This document shows, in pieces, positions 1 through 10,652 of a stretch of 64,000 bases of DNA. The position numbers were made by a program, and so were the translations under genes. This DNA is from Pseudomicrostroma phylloplanum (taxonomy: Eukaryota > Basidiomycota > Exobasidiomycetes > Microstromatales), in the NCBI GenBank assembly GCA_039545275.1, contig BCHS01000002.1, positions 2,046,001 to 2,110,000 on the forward strand. The letters are read 5' to 3'. Numbering within the stretch: the stretch's first letter is position 1; each line of letters begins with the position of its first letter. The notes beneath the pieces are model-generated. The model searched no databases. It was not told the DNA's origin and saw nothing but the letters and a program-made list of their open reading frames with translations.

Positions 1-551
1 TGGTCTTGGTTGCCCTTACTTCCAGTCTGACTTGACGGGCGTCTTCCAGTAAGCCTTCCACCCGGGGAGAGTTCACGCTGCTATATGGATAGTGGCGCAG
101 TCTGTTGATGGGACGAGGAGCCATGGAGGCCCGGCTGCGTTGGTGGCCACCCATGGGCAGAGGGACTGGAACAGATAGGTGGGAGTACTGTGGCAAGCAG
201 TGAGATGGAGAAGCCCCTGCAGGCCTGCCCTTGGCGCATGGCTTGCAGTCTGGCGTGTGGTCTGGCTGGTTGAACCAACTCCAGTTGGTCGGCCTCTGCC
301 GTTGAAAAAACTCAAGTTGGCCAGAACCCTCCCGCGTAGGATTGCTGGGACACCCTGCCATGTGGCGCGCGTCTCTGGCAGGGCGTGTCCCAGGTGTCGC
401 GCGCGGGACACATGCCGGACCGTGGGACATCGGGTGGAACCAACACTTGGCCGTGAACAAGTTCGTACCTCGTTATACCTCACGAGAGAAGACTACGTGA
501 GCTTCTCCGGGACTACAAGCTGCTCGCCATCTATCCCTTAGGCGCAGCACG
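1..551. other. 5' edge, no gene recognised
   Basis: This stretch lies upstream of the golgin gene and probably holds its promoter and 5' leader. Open frames here (for example about 136 codons on the minus strand) lack recognisable motifs and look like chance frames in GC-rich DNA. I see no tRNA box pair, repeat or clear TATA element. Confidence 0.5.
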
Positions 552-2673
552 ATGGCCAGCGCACCGTCGCCGTCGGCTGGTTTGTCGGTGGAGCAGGCCC
601 TCTCACAGCCAGTAGAAGAGCTCCTACCCGATGCATCACACGCCTCGACGTCTTCGCAGCCGCCCACCAACGGATCGTCTGCGATCCACGTCTCAAAACC
701 TCTCGATGGAGGACTGAAAGCCGCTGACTCGGCTGATCAAGATGACCCAAGCTCGATGGACAGGGAAGACCTGATGGAGGAGCTCAGGAGAGTGAGAGAG
801 GAGCGTGATGGCTTCGAAGGACAATACAAGGGTCTGCTGGGCAAGCTGACACAGATGAGGAGCACATTAGGAGACCGGCTGAGGCAAGATGCGGTAAGTC
901 AGGGCTGCTGTACAGGCCATTCACCAGTTATCTGATCGCAGACTGCATTGCTGGAATATTCCCCTCACAGGAAGAACTGGACCGCCGAGAGTCACAAATC
1001 GAGGCTCTAACGAGGCAGGTGCAAGAATTGCAAGCATCCACCTCAACGCTCAAATCCGAGCTGATATCTTCACATACAGAAAGCGAGAGGGTGACAAGAG
1101 AGCTCGATGCACTACGGCAGTCTTCGGCAAAAGCCATCGAGGAGGCCACCGCGGCAGCTACTGCAGCAGCAGCACTCTCATCATCCTCTTCCGCAGATGC
1201 CGCTCTCGCTGAAGAGCGTGATCGGCTCGAGATGCAAGTCGTGCACCTAAACCAAAGTCTGGAGAGCCTCAAAGTCCAATCGTCGCAACAAGAGGCGGCT
1301 CGCAAGGAGGACATGGCTAGGAGAGAAGAGACGGAGGCTATGGCGGAGCAAGCCAGGATGGACAAGGAATACATGGAGGAGGAAGTGAGCAGATGGCGAG
1401 AAGTTGCAGAGAGGGAAAAGGAGAGCGCAAGAAATCTCCAGCTGGTGTTGGAGGAATTCCAGAGTGGTGAGTAGCTTCGTGAAAGTAGGTGCTCTGGTTA
1501 GCTCTGCTCACGATATGAGTGTTACATTGTTCATACGTCCACAGAACAAGATGCTGAGCTCCAGCGAGCCATCGGTGACTACCAACACAAGTACGACTCG
1601 ACGGCCGCTTCGCTGGAAGAGTACAAGGAACGGGCTACGAAAGCTGAGAAGCAGTGGCTCGATTCCAAAGACTCGTCTGAGCGGGGCAGAGCTCTGGAGC
1701 AGGACGTCAAGGAGAAGAATCTGCTCATTGGCAAGTTGAGGCACGAAGGTAGGTCGAGGAGAGAGCATCATCACCGCCTTTGACCTTCGACGCGCTGACG
1801 CCTGTCATACTTTGCCCTCCTTTCTCCAGCTGTGATACTGAACGAGCATTTGACAGAAGCTCTACGTCGCCTCAACCAAGACAACTCGAGTCTGACAGTA
1901 GACCGGCGGCTCGTCACGAACGTCTTGCTGCAGTTCCTCACAACACCGAGACAAGACGCCAAGCGCTTCGAGATGCTCAGCCTCCTCTCTTCGGTCCTGC
2001 AGTGGAGTGATGAGGAGAAGGAGCTAGCAGGCATTCAGCGGTCGGGCGGTGGCTTCGGCAGAAGGCTCTTTGGCGGGGGTGCAGGTTCGGGAGGGGGAAG
2101 GAGTGCTGCTTCGACTGGAGCAACAGGACAAGACGAGGTGAGTCTTCGGTCTTGCTCAAAAGTCGCGATTGACGCACGACTGACTCGTTGATCTGCCTTC
2201 ACACGATCATACCTGCGCAGTCCTTCTCAAACCTATTCGTCGAGTACCTTCTCTCCGAAGCAGACAAAGCAAAGACGGCCCCGACCTCGCCAAGCGGCAC
2301 ACCTCGCGCCTCCACCTCCTCAGCCGCTACCTTCACCACTAGCGGCAGCAGCAGCAGCGCTCAACGCAGTCTGAGTGGAAGCGGCAGTGCCATTGGCGGG
2401 ACCGGCTCGCAGACTGCCCCTCCTGGCAGAACCAACTTCGACATGAATGCGCTCAGTTGGAGTCTTCCCCCTGGGGAGAAGGGATCGAGCAGCGCAGGAG
2501 GAGGAGCAGATGGAGTGGGGTTGAGCCATAATATGGCTTCTTCACGGCGTAGTGGGAGTATCAGTGCGGCTACGAGTCCCACGAGGCTTAAGCACGCGGG
2601 CGGTGGAGGAGGAGGGAAGGACCTTTGGGCTTCGCCGGCTGGGAAGACGATACAGGAGGAGAAGGATCGGTGA
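552..2673 (+). CDS. RUD3: GRAB-domain golgin, Rud3/GMAP-210 family
   Basis: Five exons: 552-893, 971-1466, 1545-1748, 1830-2137 and 2221-2673, giving 600 residues; all four introns (77-83 bp) are GT-AG. The protein starts with a short Ser/Pro-rich arm. A long Glu/Arg/Gln-rich coiled coil then runs from about residue 70 to 340. A GRAB (GRIP-related Arf-binding) domain spans the exon 3/4 junction, containing EKNLLIGKLRHEA followed by VILNEHLTEALRRL. The tail is Ser/Gly-rich and disordered. Rud3 and GMAP-210 are cis-Golgi tethers recruited by Arf1-GTP through GRAB; the location here is inferred from the family. The ATG at 552 is the first in frame. The 3' end faces SmD1 207 bp away. Identification rests on the GRAB motif, since the coiled coil alone is not diagnostic. 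Confidence 0.88.
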
Positions 2674-2880
2674 GAGTGAGGGACATGGAGGAATTCAGGG
2701 AGTGGATGAGCGAGATGCCGCGTCATGTTGTACTACTATCCTCGGGCTGCGCAACATCCCACAACAACACATCAGGGGGCCTATATTTGCATGATGCCTT
2801 TTTGTATGCGACCACAGCGTCTACTCAGCGTGGTACTGACGAGCACGGACAGGCCGGCCCACCGTCTCCGCGTCGTCATC

Positions 2881-3575
2881 TCAGAATCCCCTCCCTCTTC
2901 CACGTCCCCTCGGCCCTCCCCTCCCACCACGCATACCTCCACCCCTCCCACCCCTCGCCTTCTCCTCCCTTGGCTTCCTCTTTCCCTTGACCTTCGGCGC
3001 GTCATCCACAAGCAGCATATCCAACGGCAGCGAGTCAGGTAGGATCCAGTAGCGAACATTGTTGCCTCGGATGGAGAGGGTGTCGAGGGAGACGGGCTCA
3101 CGGTTGCGCATGGTTAGCTTGACCGTCTTGAGGTGGGTGTTCATTTGTTGATCGACGCCTAGAGAGGGGAGGAGGGGAGAGGAGAGCGAAGATGAAGGGT
3201 CAGACGATCATCACATCGGGATTCTTGGAGACCCAGGAGCCATTCCTTGGCTATAGCGGTCTGGACTCACCTGTCACTGTGCCGTGCACGATGGATCCAT
3301 TCTTGAGCTCAATTGTCACACTCTCATTGTTGAGCTTCATCAAAAATCTGCAATCCACAACGAGAGCGGGAAGAGGGTTTGAGTGTCAGCGTCAGCATCT
3401 ACGGTCTACATTGCATCGCTGCTCCCTTCCTTGCTAGACCCCTCCCCCTCTGCGCTTCGCGGGACTTCACTCCTAGCGAGTACTGCGAAGTCCCTTCCAG
3501 AGGCAGCTGTTCCTTCTCCTTTCAAAAGCCTAGCGCGCTGCCTTTCGAGCCTGCAACTCACCTGACGAGCTTCAT
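2881..3575 (-). CDS. SMD1: Small nuclear ribonucleoprotein Sm D1
   Basis: Three exons on the minus strand: 3575-3562, 3347-3271 and 3158-2881, 122 residues. The first exon encodes only MKLV plus two bases of an Arg codon; the next two restore the Sm D1 start [20 protein letters not shown]. The Sm fold (Sm1 and Sm2 motifs, residues about 1-85) is followed by a basic tail rich in Arg-Gly (GGRGG, GRGRGRG) typical of Sm D1, which is a target of symmetric arginine dimethylation in the family. Sm D1 forms the heptameric ring on U1, U2, U4 and U5 snRNAs and acts in pre-mRNA splicing. Introns are 214 and 112 bp. The length matches the family (about 119 residues in human). Confidence 0.95.
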
Positions 3576-4202
3576 ATTGGCTATACACCCGCGGGGAGAC
3601 GGATCGTCGAGAGTCTAATTTCTTTATCGACTGGTCTGCTGTAGTCTGGTCTGGTCCGATGAATCCGGTAGGGATTGGCCGAGCGAGGGGGCAAGCAGCA
3701 GTCGCAGGGGCGAAGATGAGACTCTCGAAGCAATCAGAGGTTTGGACGGTCTGCTCCGAGCGATCCGCAGATGAGGAGGAAGAGGCTAGGGAGACACGGA
3801 GAGGAGCCGGTTGGTATCGATGGGTAATGCAATGCAGTCTGTATGGAGAATAGCTGAGATCGCCTCCTCGGAAGGAAGGAAGGGAGGACGCACGCACGCG
3901 AGTGGACCCACGGCCCGACGTCCAGTCTCGCGCTTCCGTTCCGGTCAGAGGTCCACCAAATCAGTCACGGGGTTGGATTTGGCTCGAGGCGTCGGGCGGC
4001 GCCTGGCTGCAGTGGAGAGCAACACGCATGTTTTGCCCGGGATGCAGGCAAGACCTCTTCCCGCCGCACACAAGGCTCACTTTCCTCATTCACCATTCAC
4101 TGCTCACCATCACCCACGCCTTCACTTGATACCCTGCTCCGTTTCAGCTGCGCCCTTGTCCTCTGCGCTCGGCAGTAGCCAGGTACGATCGCCTGCCTCA
4201 CG
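3576..4202. promoter_or_regulatory. Divergent promoter region, SMD1 / unknown large gene
   Basis: A 627 bp spacer lies between the two start codons and must hold both promoters. It includes a short ACGC-repeat (about 3888-3900) and pyrimidine-rich DNA just before the plus-strand ATG. No recognised binding site can be named. Confidence 0.5.
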
Positions 4203-7200
4203 ATGACCACGATGATCTCCCCTCGAAAGACGCGCTCCGGATCGACCAGAGGCAGCGCCAGTACCAGCAGTCATGTCAACACCAATATACCCGGACCCTC
4301 TTCGTCCTCTTCGTCTTCGGCTCCATCGCATCACTCTGCTATATCCAAGCCTACTTACAAGGACAGGCCTGCCGCTTCCCTTATCCCCATCCGCCCCGCC
4401 TCGACACGGCAGCCCTTTCGGCCAACCGTGAGACAAGCGAGCAACGCGNCCCTNCCCCCGCCGGCCCCTCACTCCTCTTTCGAGGGAACGAGTGCGAAGC
4501 CACTGATCGGCTTGAGGCCCCCCACACTCGTACGTGAGGCTCATGCCAGTAGAGGACCCTCGTACACGCTCAACCTCAAAGGATCAGCCCTCTTGAGGCA
4601 GGAGATTCGGCCGAAGCCTGTGCCTGTCCCACCCTCTCGGGACGCAGAGGAAGAGTCAGCCGACGAATCTTGCAACGGGATGATAGAGGAGGAGAAGCAA
4701 GAAGATCAGCAGCCCACTTCCGAGCTCCTGGTGGAAGAAGCGAGCCAGGAGGAACCGGTAGCCTCGTCGTCCTCTCAACCTGTGCCATCCTCTTCCTCCC
4801 TCGGCTCACCTCCTCCACTGAGCTCGCCATTCACAAGACGCGCCCTGCTCTCATCCGACGACAATCGGCCCAGCTCTAGTGCAAGCGCCAGCACGGCCCT
4901 CTCAGACATCGAGACAGATACGGCGGCTTCGGTGGTCTCCTCGCCGGACCTATCGGATTCGGCCTCTGAGGGCTCTTCCTCCGATCGAGACGACGATGCT
5001 GGCGAGGACGTAACGACCAGCACACGTACAAGTCGAGCGAGGTCTCGCACGCCCGTCTTCTTTGGTACGCCCTCCAAAGATGAGCAGGAGCAGCGGAGAA
5101 GATACTCGAGGAGGGTGAGGGAGAGGAGAGTTCTTAGGAGAGACAGTCTGGAGTTGGCTAGGAGGAAGACGCTCACGCTGGAGGAGGTCGAAGATGCTGC
5201 TCGGGCCTTCAGAGAGGAGAAGGCTGCCGCTGAAGCGGCTTCACAGGGTGTGGCCAGGGAAAATCCGGACAATGATGCAGGACAGGGCGACGTCTTCGAC
5301 GAGCGAGCGCCCTCGCCGCATCTCACGCCAGTGCGACCTCAGCAAACCAGCGTAACAGAAGACCATCTGCCGCAAGACGACGAGCTGGATTTGCAGCAAG
5401 CCAAAGCACTCGAGCCGCAGCTGGAAGTCCATCAACAGGCCTCTGCGGACCCGTCGGCTGACTTTGAAGATCGAGAGCAGGTCCATGCTCCTGCTAATGG
5501 GGAAGACAGGCTCGATTCCGTCGTTGTCGACGACGAAGGACCCGTCGTGCGATCTCAAGAAGCATACGCCGGTCAGGATCTGGAGTTTGAATCAGACCTG
5601 CCAGTTGTTGAGGCGGACGACTTCGTTGTTTCGGACGTAGTAGATAGTGCGGAGGCTTCGATGAGACAAGAGGAGGAGGAGGAGGATGGACCAAGCGTTG
5701 CTGACGAAGAGACACACCCGCAAGACTCGGCCAGTCGACAGGAGGAGCTAGCAATGGATGACCAAGAGATGCACCCGCAAGAGCCGACCAGTCCAGAGGA
5801 GGCAACAGAAGCCACCGCGGAGGAACCTACCGACGAAGAAGATGAGCCTTCGCCTTTGACCGAAGCCCTGAAAGACATCACAAACGTTCCCAACCACAAG
5901 GAAGAGGACCTGCAGGATGCTGAGGCACAATACGAGGCCGACGCTCCAGAAGACGACTCTGTGGCCAGTGTGTCAGAAGAGACACTGCCCGAAGAGACGG
6001 GTCCTCTTGAGCTACCTGCTGTTCAAGAAGCAGCGCTCCTCGACTCTGAGAAGCACAGTGCGGATGCAACAAGTGCGGCGGCGGCTGTTGCTGTTGACGA
6101 GCTGTATGTGCCGACGTCGCACCTCTACATTCCGGACGTGATGGATCAGACTCTTGCATTTGACAGGCTGGAAGAGGAGGTTGGGGAGGCACTGGCCGAA
6201 GAGGAGGATGAAGAGCCGGTTCTGCTTGCTCCTCAAGAAGCGCAACAAGTGCAGTCTGTAGAGGCCCCGCTCACACCACCTGAAGGCCATCGGGGGCCGG
6301 AAGAGAACGAGGAGGACAGCTCCGGGGCCGATGCCGGTGACTTTACGAGCGGGCAAGGCGCTAGTGCCGATGAGTTGCCCGGTGTCCTGGCCACAGAGAC
6401 TTCCGCCGTAATGGGAGAATCGGGCAAACAAGACACAGGAACACCCTCAACAGCGCCACACCTGTTTGATGAGCCTCAAGCAAGCTCAGCTTCGCCCATT
6501 CAAGATGACGCGATCCCTGGTGCAGACAATCAGCTACTCTTGGCCACAGAAGACGAGACACTCGCGTTCGAGGTAGCGGAGGGCCTCCTTACGGGCGCAG
6601 CTCCGTTCGCTGAAGACTCGATGGGAGAGGCGGTTGAGCTCAGCCTTTCAGAAGATCCGGTACAACACGAACAGGCGTCTGTCGAATTACAAGAGGCTTC
6701 GGGCGCAGGAGACATTCGCAAGGACACTTTGCAGCAAACGACTGAACAAGAGCAATCTCAAGGTCAGGGTTTGGTGACACAGGGATCACCGAGCCCAACC
6801 ACCCTGGTATCCGTCCCCGCTTCGCCAGCTCCGGCAACGCCGACACCGGCGGCTCCCGACACATCGTCTGCGTCCTTCATGATGGACTCACCAGGGGTGG
6901 GGTTGAGTTTCCGAAGACGGTACGACGAGAACGTGCTCGCATCAGCAGCAAAGCGTGCTCAGCAGAGCTTTGCATTGGGTGCGCATTACGCACAAAGCCC
7001 AGCAAACGAATCTCTGAAGTCACTCAAGGCATCACCTATGCCGCTCTCACTCTCGAATACACCGCTTGGAGAACGCAATGCTAATATCTCTTACGGCCGT
7101 CGAGAGATCGAGCTCAGCCCTACCCTCAAGAACGATGTGAAGGCAGACCATAACCTTCCGCCCTTGTCTTCCAGACTAGAGTCGCCAGCTCGGGCAACGG

Positions 7201-9572
7201 AGGAGGCCGATCACCAAGTGTCACCTCACATGCGGCGCATGATGGACATTCGTGACGCAATGCTTATGGCTTCGCCGACCAAGTCGCCGCGCAAACCTCC
7301 CATGCGAGTCACAGTACCAAGTCCTCAGAAGGCTGAAGCGATGTCAAGCACCACTACTTCCCTGGGCTCGCCCGTGCGCAAGACTGACGCTTCGCCGGTA
7401 ACGCAGATCTCGGAGCCTAGTAAGCTTGAAGACAAGGCCGCAGAGACCGGCGTCTCAACTGCTCCAGCCTCTGATGTAGCTGGTTTGTTCAAGAGACCGG
7501 AACTGTCTAAGTCGGAAAAGGATGTTGCGACTCAACTCCCTTGCGTGTCGTCTAAGGCTCCGCCGTTGACGGCCTCAGCCTCTCGACTACCCAAGCTGGC
7601 CAGCGGCAACAGTCGTATTGCCAAGCCCACCTCTGTAGGCAGTATCAGAGCTCCGACGGCCATCCCGAGCGCTCGATCACAATCTGCCCAGTCTGCAAGT
7701 GCGAGTTTCAGTCAGCTTGCTCGACCAAGTGTGCCCAGCCAGACCACCGGTCAATCGAATTCAGGCAATCCTTTCCAGAAGAAGGCCGCTCCTAAAGCTG
7801 CTGCTCCGGCCAGCTCGGTGTCCAGGCCTCCATCAGCAGCAGATTCGATCGGCTCATCTAACAGTTCTTTAAATGGCCCCAGCAAAGAGAAGACCCTTAA
7901 AGACCCACGCGTGCCTACGATCAGTTCTGCACCTCCAGCTTCGGCATCGTCGAGCAACGGTCCGTCCCCAGTCAAGCGCACGCAGCCTATCAGTGCGCTA
8001 AGGAAGATGCAAGGAACGAGCCAATTGTCTTCCTTCACTCACAAAACTGCTGATTGGCTCAAAGGCAGCACAGCCGACTCGAGTGCACAGTGGTCACTGG
8101 GGAAGAGTGTGTTACCCTCTCCAGCTCTGACTCGGAGCACTGGCTCTTCAGCCGCGGTGCCAGAGGCGGAGAGTGGAATCGTGAACCCGGCTCCTGCTTC
8201 GCCTGTCAAGGCGAGCGCAATGACGGCCGGCAGTGGCAGGGCTAGGCGAGTGCTTGCGGGGTCTAAGGAGGCCACGCATGCTCCTTCTGAAGCCAAGGGT
8301 GCCTCGATCGTCAGGCCGAAGGGACTTATGAGTAGTACGTCATCTGCAAGGACGGACTCGGATCTCGAGGGCGGTGCTCGCTCCGATGTTGCCCTGAGCT
8401 CATCTCCTGACAAGACGGCGCGAATGCATGGCGACAGCATTCCTCCCGTCATGGAGCGGCCGATCATGGCGACATACCGCAAGCCTTCATCGTCGTCAAG
8501 TCATGGCGCAAAGAGCTTGCGTGTCGCTTCGGGTAGCAGCAGAAAGGCGAGCCGGACAGGTGAATCAGCACTTTCTTCCTCCTCAGTAGGTCCGTCCCCA
8601 CTATCGGAGGCCTCCGTCGACGAGACGCCCTCTCCCGCCCTCGATGCAACGGGCGCGAAGGAGGATGCAGTGGTGAAGGAGAAAGACATCGGGCATCGTA
8701 ACCTCTCCAATCCACTTGCAGCCGCTCCGGCCCGCACAGCCACTACTGCCCGCAGCGCGAGCAATCCTGCTACTGCTGTCGTCACTGCGCCACCTGCACG
8801 TGCTTCTCGAGCCAAGGTCAACGACGTAGTCCCCTCTGTTCCCATTTCTTCTGCGGCATTGGCAACTCTCACGACGCGTAACTCGCGGCGCAACGAGATT
8901 CACCTCGTCAAGCTCTCGGTAGTGACCATCCGCATCGAGGGCGCTCGTCCGCCTTCCCCTTCGAGTAAGATCAGGAAGAGTAGTCTGACTGAAGGAGCAC
9001 CGCCTATGGAGAAGGGGCGAGCGGACGAAGCTCGTGCTGTTCGGGCCCGCAAGCGCGCAAGAGAGTCACAGGAGTCGAGAATGAGCGCGGGCTTGGAGGC
9101 CGGGGAGCGTGATGTAGAGAGGGGAGGAGTGGGTGTGTGGAGGGACCCCGACTTTCGAGGTTGGGAGACAGAGATGGCCCAGCATCGTCTTGGTGCTGGA
9201 GAAGAGGAGACGTACAGCACTCCCTTGCGGGTCAAGAAGCGCACTGCGGGCAAGGGAGTGCGCTGGAGGAAGAACCTCTTTGCCGCTCCTGCTTCCAGCT
9301 CATCAACGTCGGCCTCCGCCTCGACGCCTTGGAAGAGCAACCTGGTCGCAAAAGACTATCAGTTGGACAGACATGGCAACGCGAGGAGCGGAGACGCGCC
9401 TCCCTCTCCGTCCTGGAAGCGCGTGCGAGTCACGGTGCGCAAGATCGTCTACGACGACGATGAAGAGGAGGGAGACGGTGCAGGCGAAAGTGACTCAGCG
9501 ATGGTCGATGGATGGGGCGGTCTGGAGAGAGAGGGAGCGGCCTCTGACGGCGAGTGCGCCGGCCAACTGTGA
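4203..9572 (+). CDS. Large disordered acidic/Ser-rich protein, function unknown
   Basis: A single open frame of 1789 residues, ATG at 4203, no intron needed. I do not recognise the family. The N-terminal half is Ser-rich, then strongly acidic (about residues 150-900) with loosely repeated blocks such as THPQDSASRQEE and MHPQEPTSPEE near residues 505-535. The middle is basic and Ser/Pro-rich with many SP/TP dipeptides, including a cluster near MASPTKSPRKPP (about residue 1020), which suits proline-directed kinases. The C-terminus has the only segments that look ordered: EIHLVKLSVVTIRIEG (about residue 1565) and WKRVRVTVRKIVYDDDEE (about residue 1740). KGVRW at about residues 1684-1688 resembles a PP1-docking RVxF motif. 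Two ambiguous bases at 4449 and 4454 give two unknown residues. A nuclear or chromatin role is possible from charge and phosphosite density, but this is inference. Confidence 0.7.
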   Translation: MTTMISPRKTRSGSTRGSASTSSHVNTNIPGPSSSSSSSAPSHHSAISKPTYKDRPAASLIPIRPASTRQPFRPTVRQASNAXXPPPAPHSSFEGTSAKPLIGLRPPTLVREAHASRGPSYTLNLKGSALLRQEIRPKPVPVPPSRDAEEESADESCNGMIEEEKQEDQQPTSELLVEEASQEEPVASSSSQPVPSSSSLGSPPPLSSPFTRRALLSSDDNRPSSSASASTALSDIETDTAASVVSSPDLSDSASEGSSSDRDDDAGEDVTTSTRTSRARSRTPVFFGTPSKDEQEQRRRYSRRVRERRVLRRDSLELARRKTLTLEEVEDAARAFREEKAAAEAASQGVARENPDNDAGQGDVFDERAPSPHLTPVRPQQTSVTEDHLPQDDELDLQQAKALEPQLEVHQQASADPSADFEDREQVHAPANGEDRLDSVVVDDEGPVVRSQEAYAGQDLEFESDLPVVEADDFVVSDVVDSAEASMRQEEEEEDGPSVADEETHPQDSASRQEELAMDDQEMHPQEPTSPEEATEATAEEPTDEEDEPSPLTEALKDITNVPNHKEEDLQDAEAQYEADAPEDDSVASVSEETLPEETGPLELPAVQEAALLDSEKHSADATSAAAAVAVDELYVPTSHLYIPDVMDQTLAFDRLEEEVGEALAEEEDEEPVLLAPQEAQQVQSVEAPLTPPEGHRGPEENEEDSSGADAGDFTSGQGASADELPGVLATETSAVMGESGKQDTGTPSTAPHLFDEPQASSASPIQDDAIPGADNQLLLATEDETLAFEVAEGLLTGAAPFAEDSMGEAVELSLSEDPVQHEQASVELQEASGAGDIRKDTLQQTTEQEQSQGQGLVTQGSPSPTTLVSVPASPAPATPTPAAPDTSSASFMMDSPGVGLSFRRRYDENVLASAAKRAQQSFALGAHYAQSPANESLKSLKASPMPLSLSNTPLGERNANISYGRREIELSPTLKNDVKADHNLPPLSSRLESPARATEEADHQVSPHMRRMMDIRDAMLMASPTKSPRKPPMRVTVPSPQKAEAMSSTTTSLGSPVRKTDASPVTQISEPSKLEDKAAETGVSTAPASDVAGLFKRPELSKSEKDVATQLPCVSSKAPPLTASASRLPKLASGNSRIAKPTSVGSIRAPTAIPSARSQSAQSASASFSQLARPSVPSQTTGQSNSGNPFQKKAAPKAAAPASSVSRPPSAADSIGSSNSSLNGPSKEKTLKDPRVPTISSAPPASASSSNGPSPVKRTQPISALRKMQGTSQLSSFTHKTADWLKGSTADSSAQWSLGKSVLPSPALTRSTGSSAAVPEAESGIVNPAPASPVKASAMTAGSGRARRVLAGSKEATHAPSEAKGASIVRPKGLMSSTSSARTDSDLEGGARSDVALSSSPDKTARMHGDSIPPVMERPIMATYRKPSSSSSHGAKSLRVASGSSRKASRTGESALSSSSVGPSPLSEASVDETPSPALDATGAKEDAVVKEKDIGHRNLSNPLAAAPARTATTARSASNPATAVVTAPPARASRAKVNDVVPSVPISSAALATLTTRNSRRNEIHLVKLSVVTIRIEGARPPSPSSKIRKSSLTEGAPPMEKGRADEARAVRARKRARESQESRMSAGLEAGERDVERGGVGVWRDPDFRGWETEMAQHRLGAGEEETYSTPLRVKKRTAGKGVRWRKNLFAAPASSSSTSASASTPWKSNLVAKDYQLDRHGNARSGDAPPSPSWKRVRVTVRKIVYDDDEEEGDGAGESDSAMVDGWGGLEREGAASDGECAGQL

Positions 9573-10652
9573 GGAATACCTCGTCGTAGATCTATGATAC
9601 CATATGTTGTTTTCTCGCTGCTTTGCATTGGCAACATCCCGTTGAACATAGCGACGACCCATTGGACGCTCCTCGGCGTGGAGTGTTGCCGCCCATGCAC
9701 CCGCATGCTCTGAACAATGGATGAGACCAAGTCAGTGTAGGGCAACGAATCTACCTCTGAGCTGGCTTGAGCTACTTCAAGATCTGTCGCCAGTACTCAG
9801 AAAGGGCCGCTTGATGCACCCGGCGCGCAGCCTCCTCTACTTGCGGCGCTGACCGTGTTACGATCCCGGCTCCTTTTTCGATGTGCTACAACCTCTTTAC
9901 CCATCGATCCACTGTGAGAGCATTGTAAGCTGGTGCGTCATCGTCTGGGCATCTGGTCTGACGAACTTTCAGAGCCTTCCAGCCGGCCCCCAGATGATGC
10001 GGCCGGCAGTGGTTGGTGCCGATGCCTGTGACCCGCCCCGTGGCCCAAGCGGGTTGCGGGCCGGCAGCTCCGATCTTCCGATGGTCGCGTGGCGGCGGCA
10101 ATTGGAATTCGACGCGGGAAGGCAGGCGTGGCTGATCGGCGGCAGAGGCACACAGTGGCTGGCTGGCTGGCGCGGGGAATTGTGCCTATGCGCAGTCTGG
10201 TTGCTCCCACACCCGCTGTCCTGTCCCCGAGGTGCCTCCGCGTGGCTTCCTCGCAGCACACACGCCTTGCTCCTCCTGAATCCTGGCGACATCGTAAGGC
10301 TCATCGTAGAGGCCCGTGGCTACCTCCTGTCTTTCATCCTCATCCTCACTCCTTGCTCCTGTACGCACCTGCTCCGGCTCCTTCTCTCCTCTCCTTCGCC
10401 CTGCTCCATTGGTGACATCGACCTCCTACCTTCGGTTCCAATTATACAACGTGGGCAACGCCAGGACATTCCCTTGTCCAAGGTCTCTGCGTCCTCTTTT
10501 CACAACAGAGTCGCACACAAGCTGATCACTCAACAATTCGGTCATTTAACACGCACCCCGCTCGGCACAACAGCTGCCATCTGACATCGGCCTACGAAAG
10601 CATCAGTCCGGTCTCACCTTTCTTCCGCATACCGTCGCGTCTTTGGCGGTAG
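9573..10652. other. Intergenic region and unresolved 5' part of the histidine kinase gene
   Basis: This holds the 3' flank of the unknown gene and presumably the promoter, leader and a first coding exon of the histidine kinase. An open frame of about 233 codons at 9883-10584 begins with GTG and shows no domain, so I do not call it. A possible donor (GTAAGG at 10294) and acceptors at 10652 (TAG) and 10706 (CAG) exist, but no exon pair is compelling. Confidence 0.4.

Noticed and set aside
73..483. 136-codon minus-strand frame at the left edge
   Set aside because: No recognisable motif and no ATG-context or splice support; probably chance.
9883..10584. 233-codon open frame upstream of the histidine kinase
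   Set aside because: Begins with GTG, has no domain, and lies in the expected promoter/leader region.
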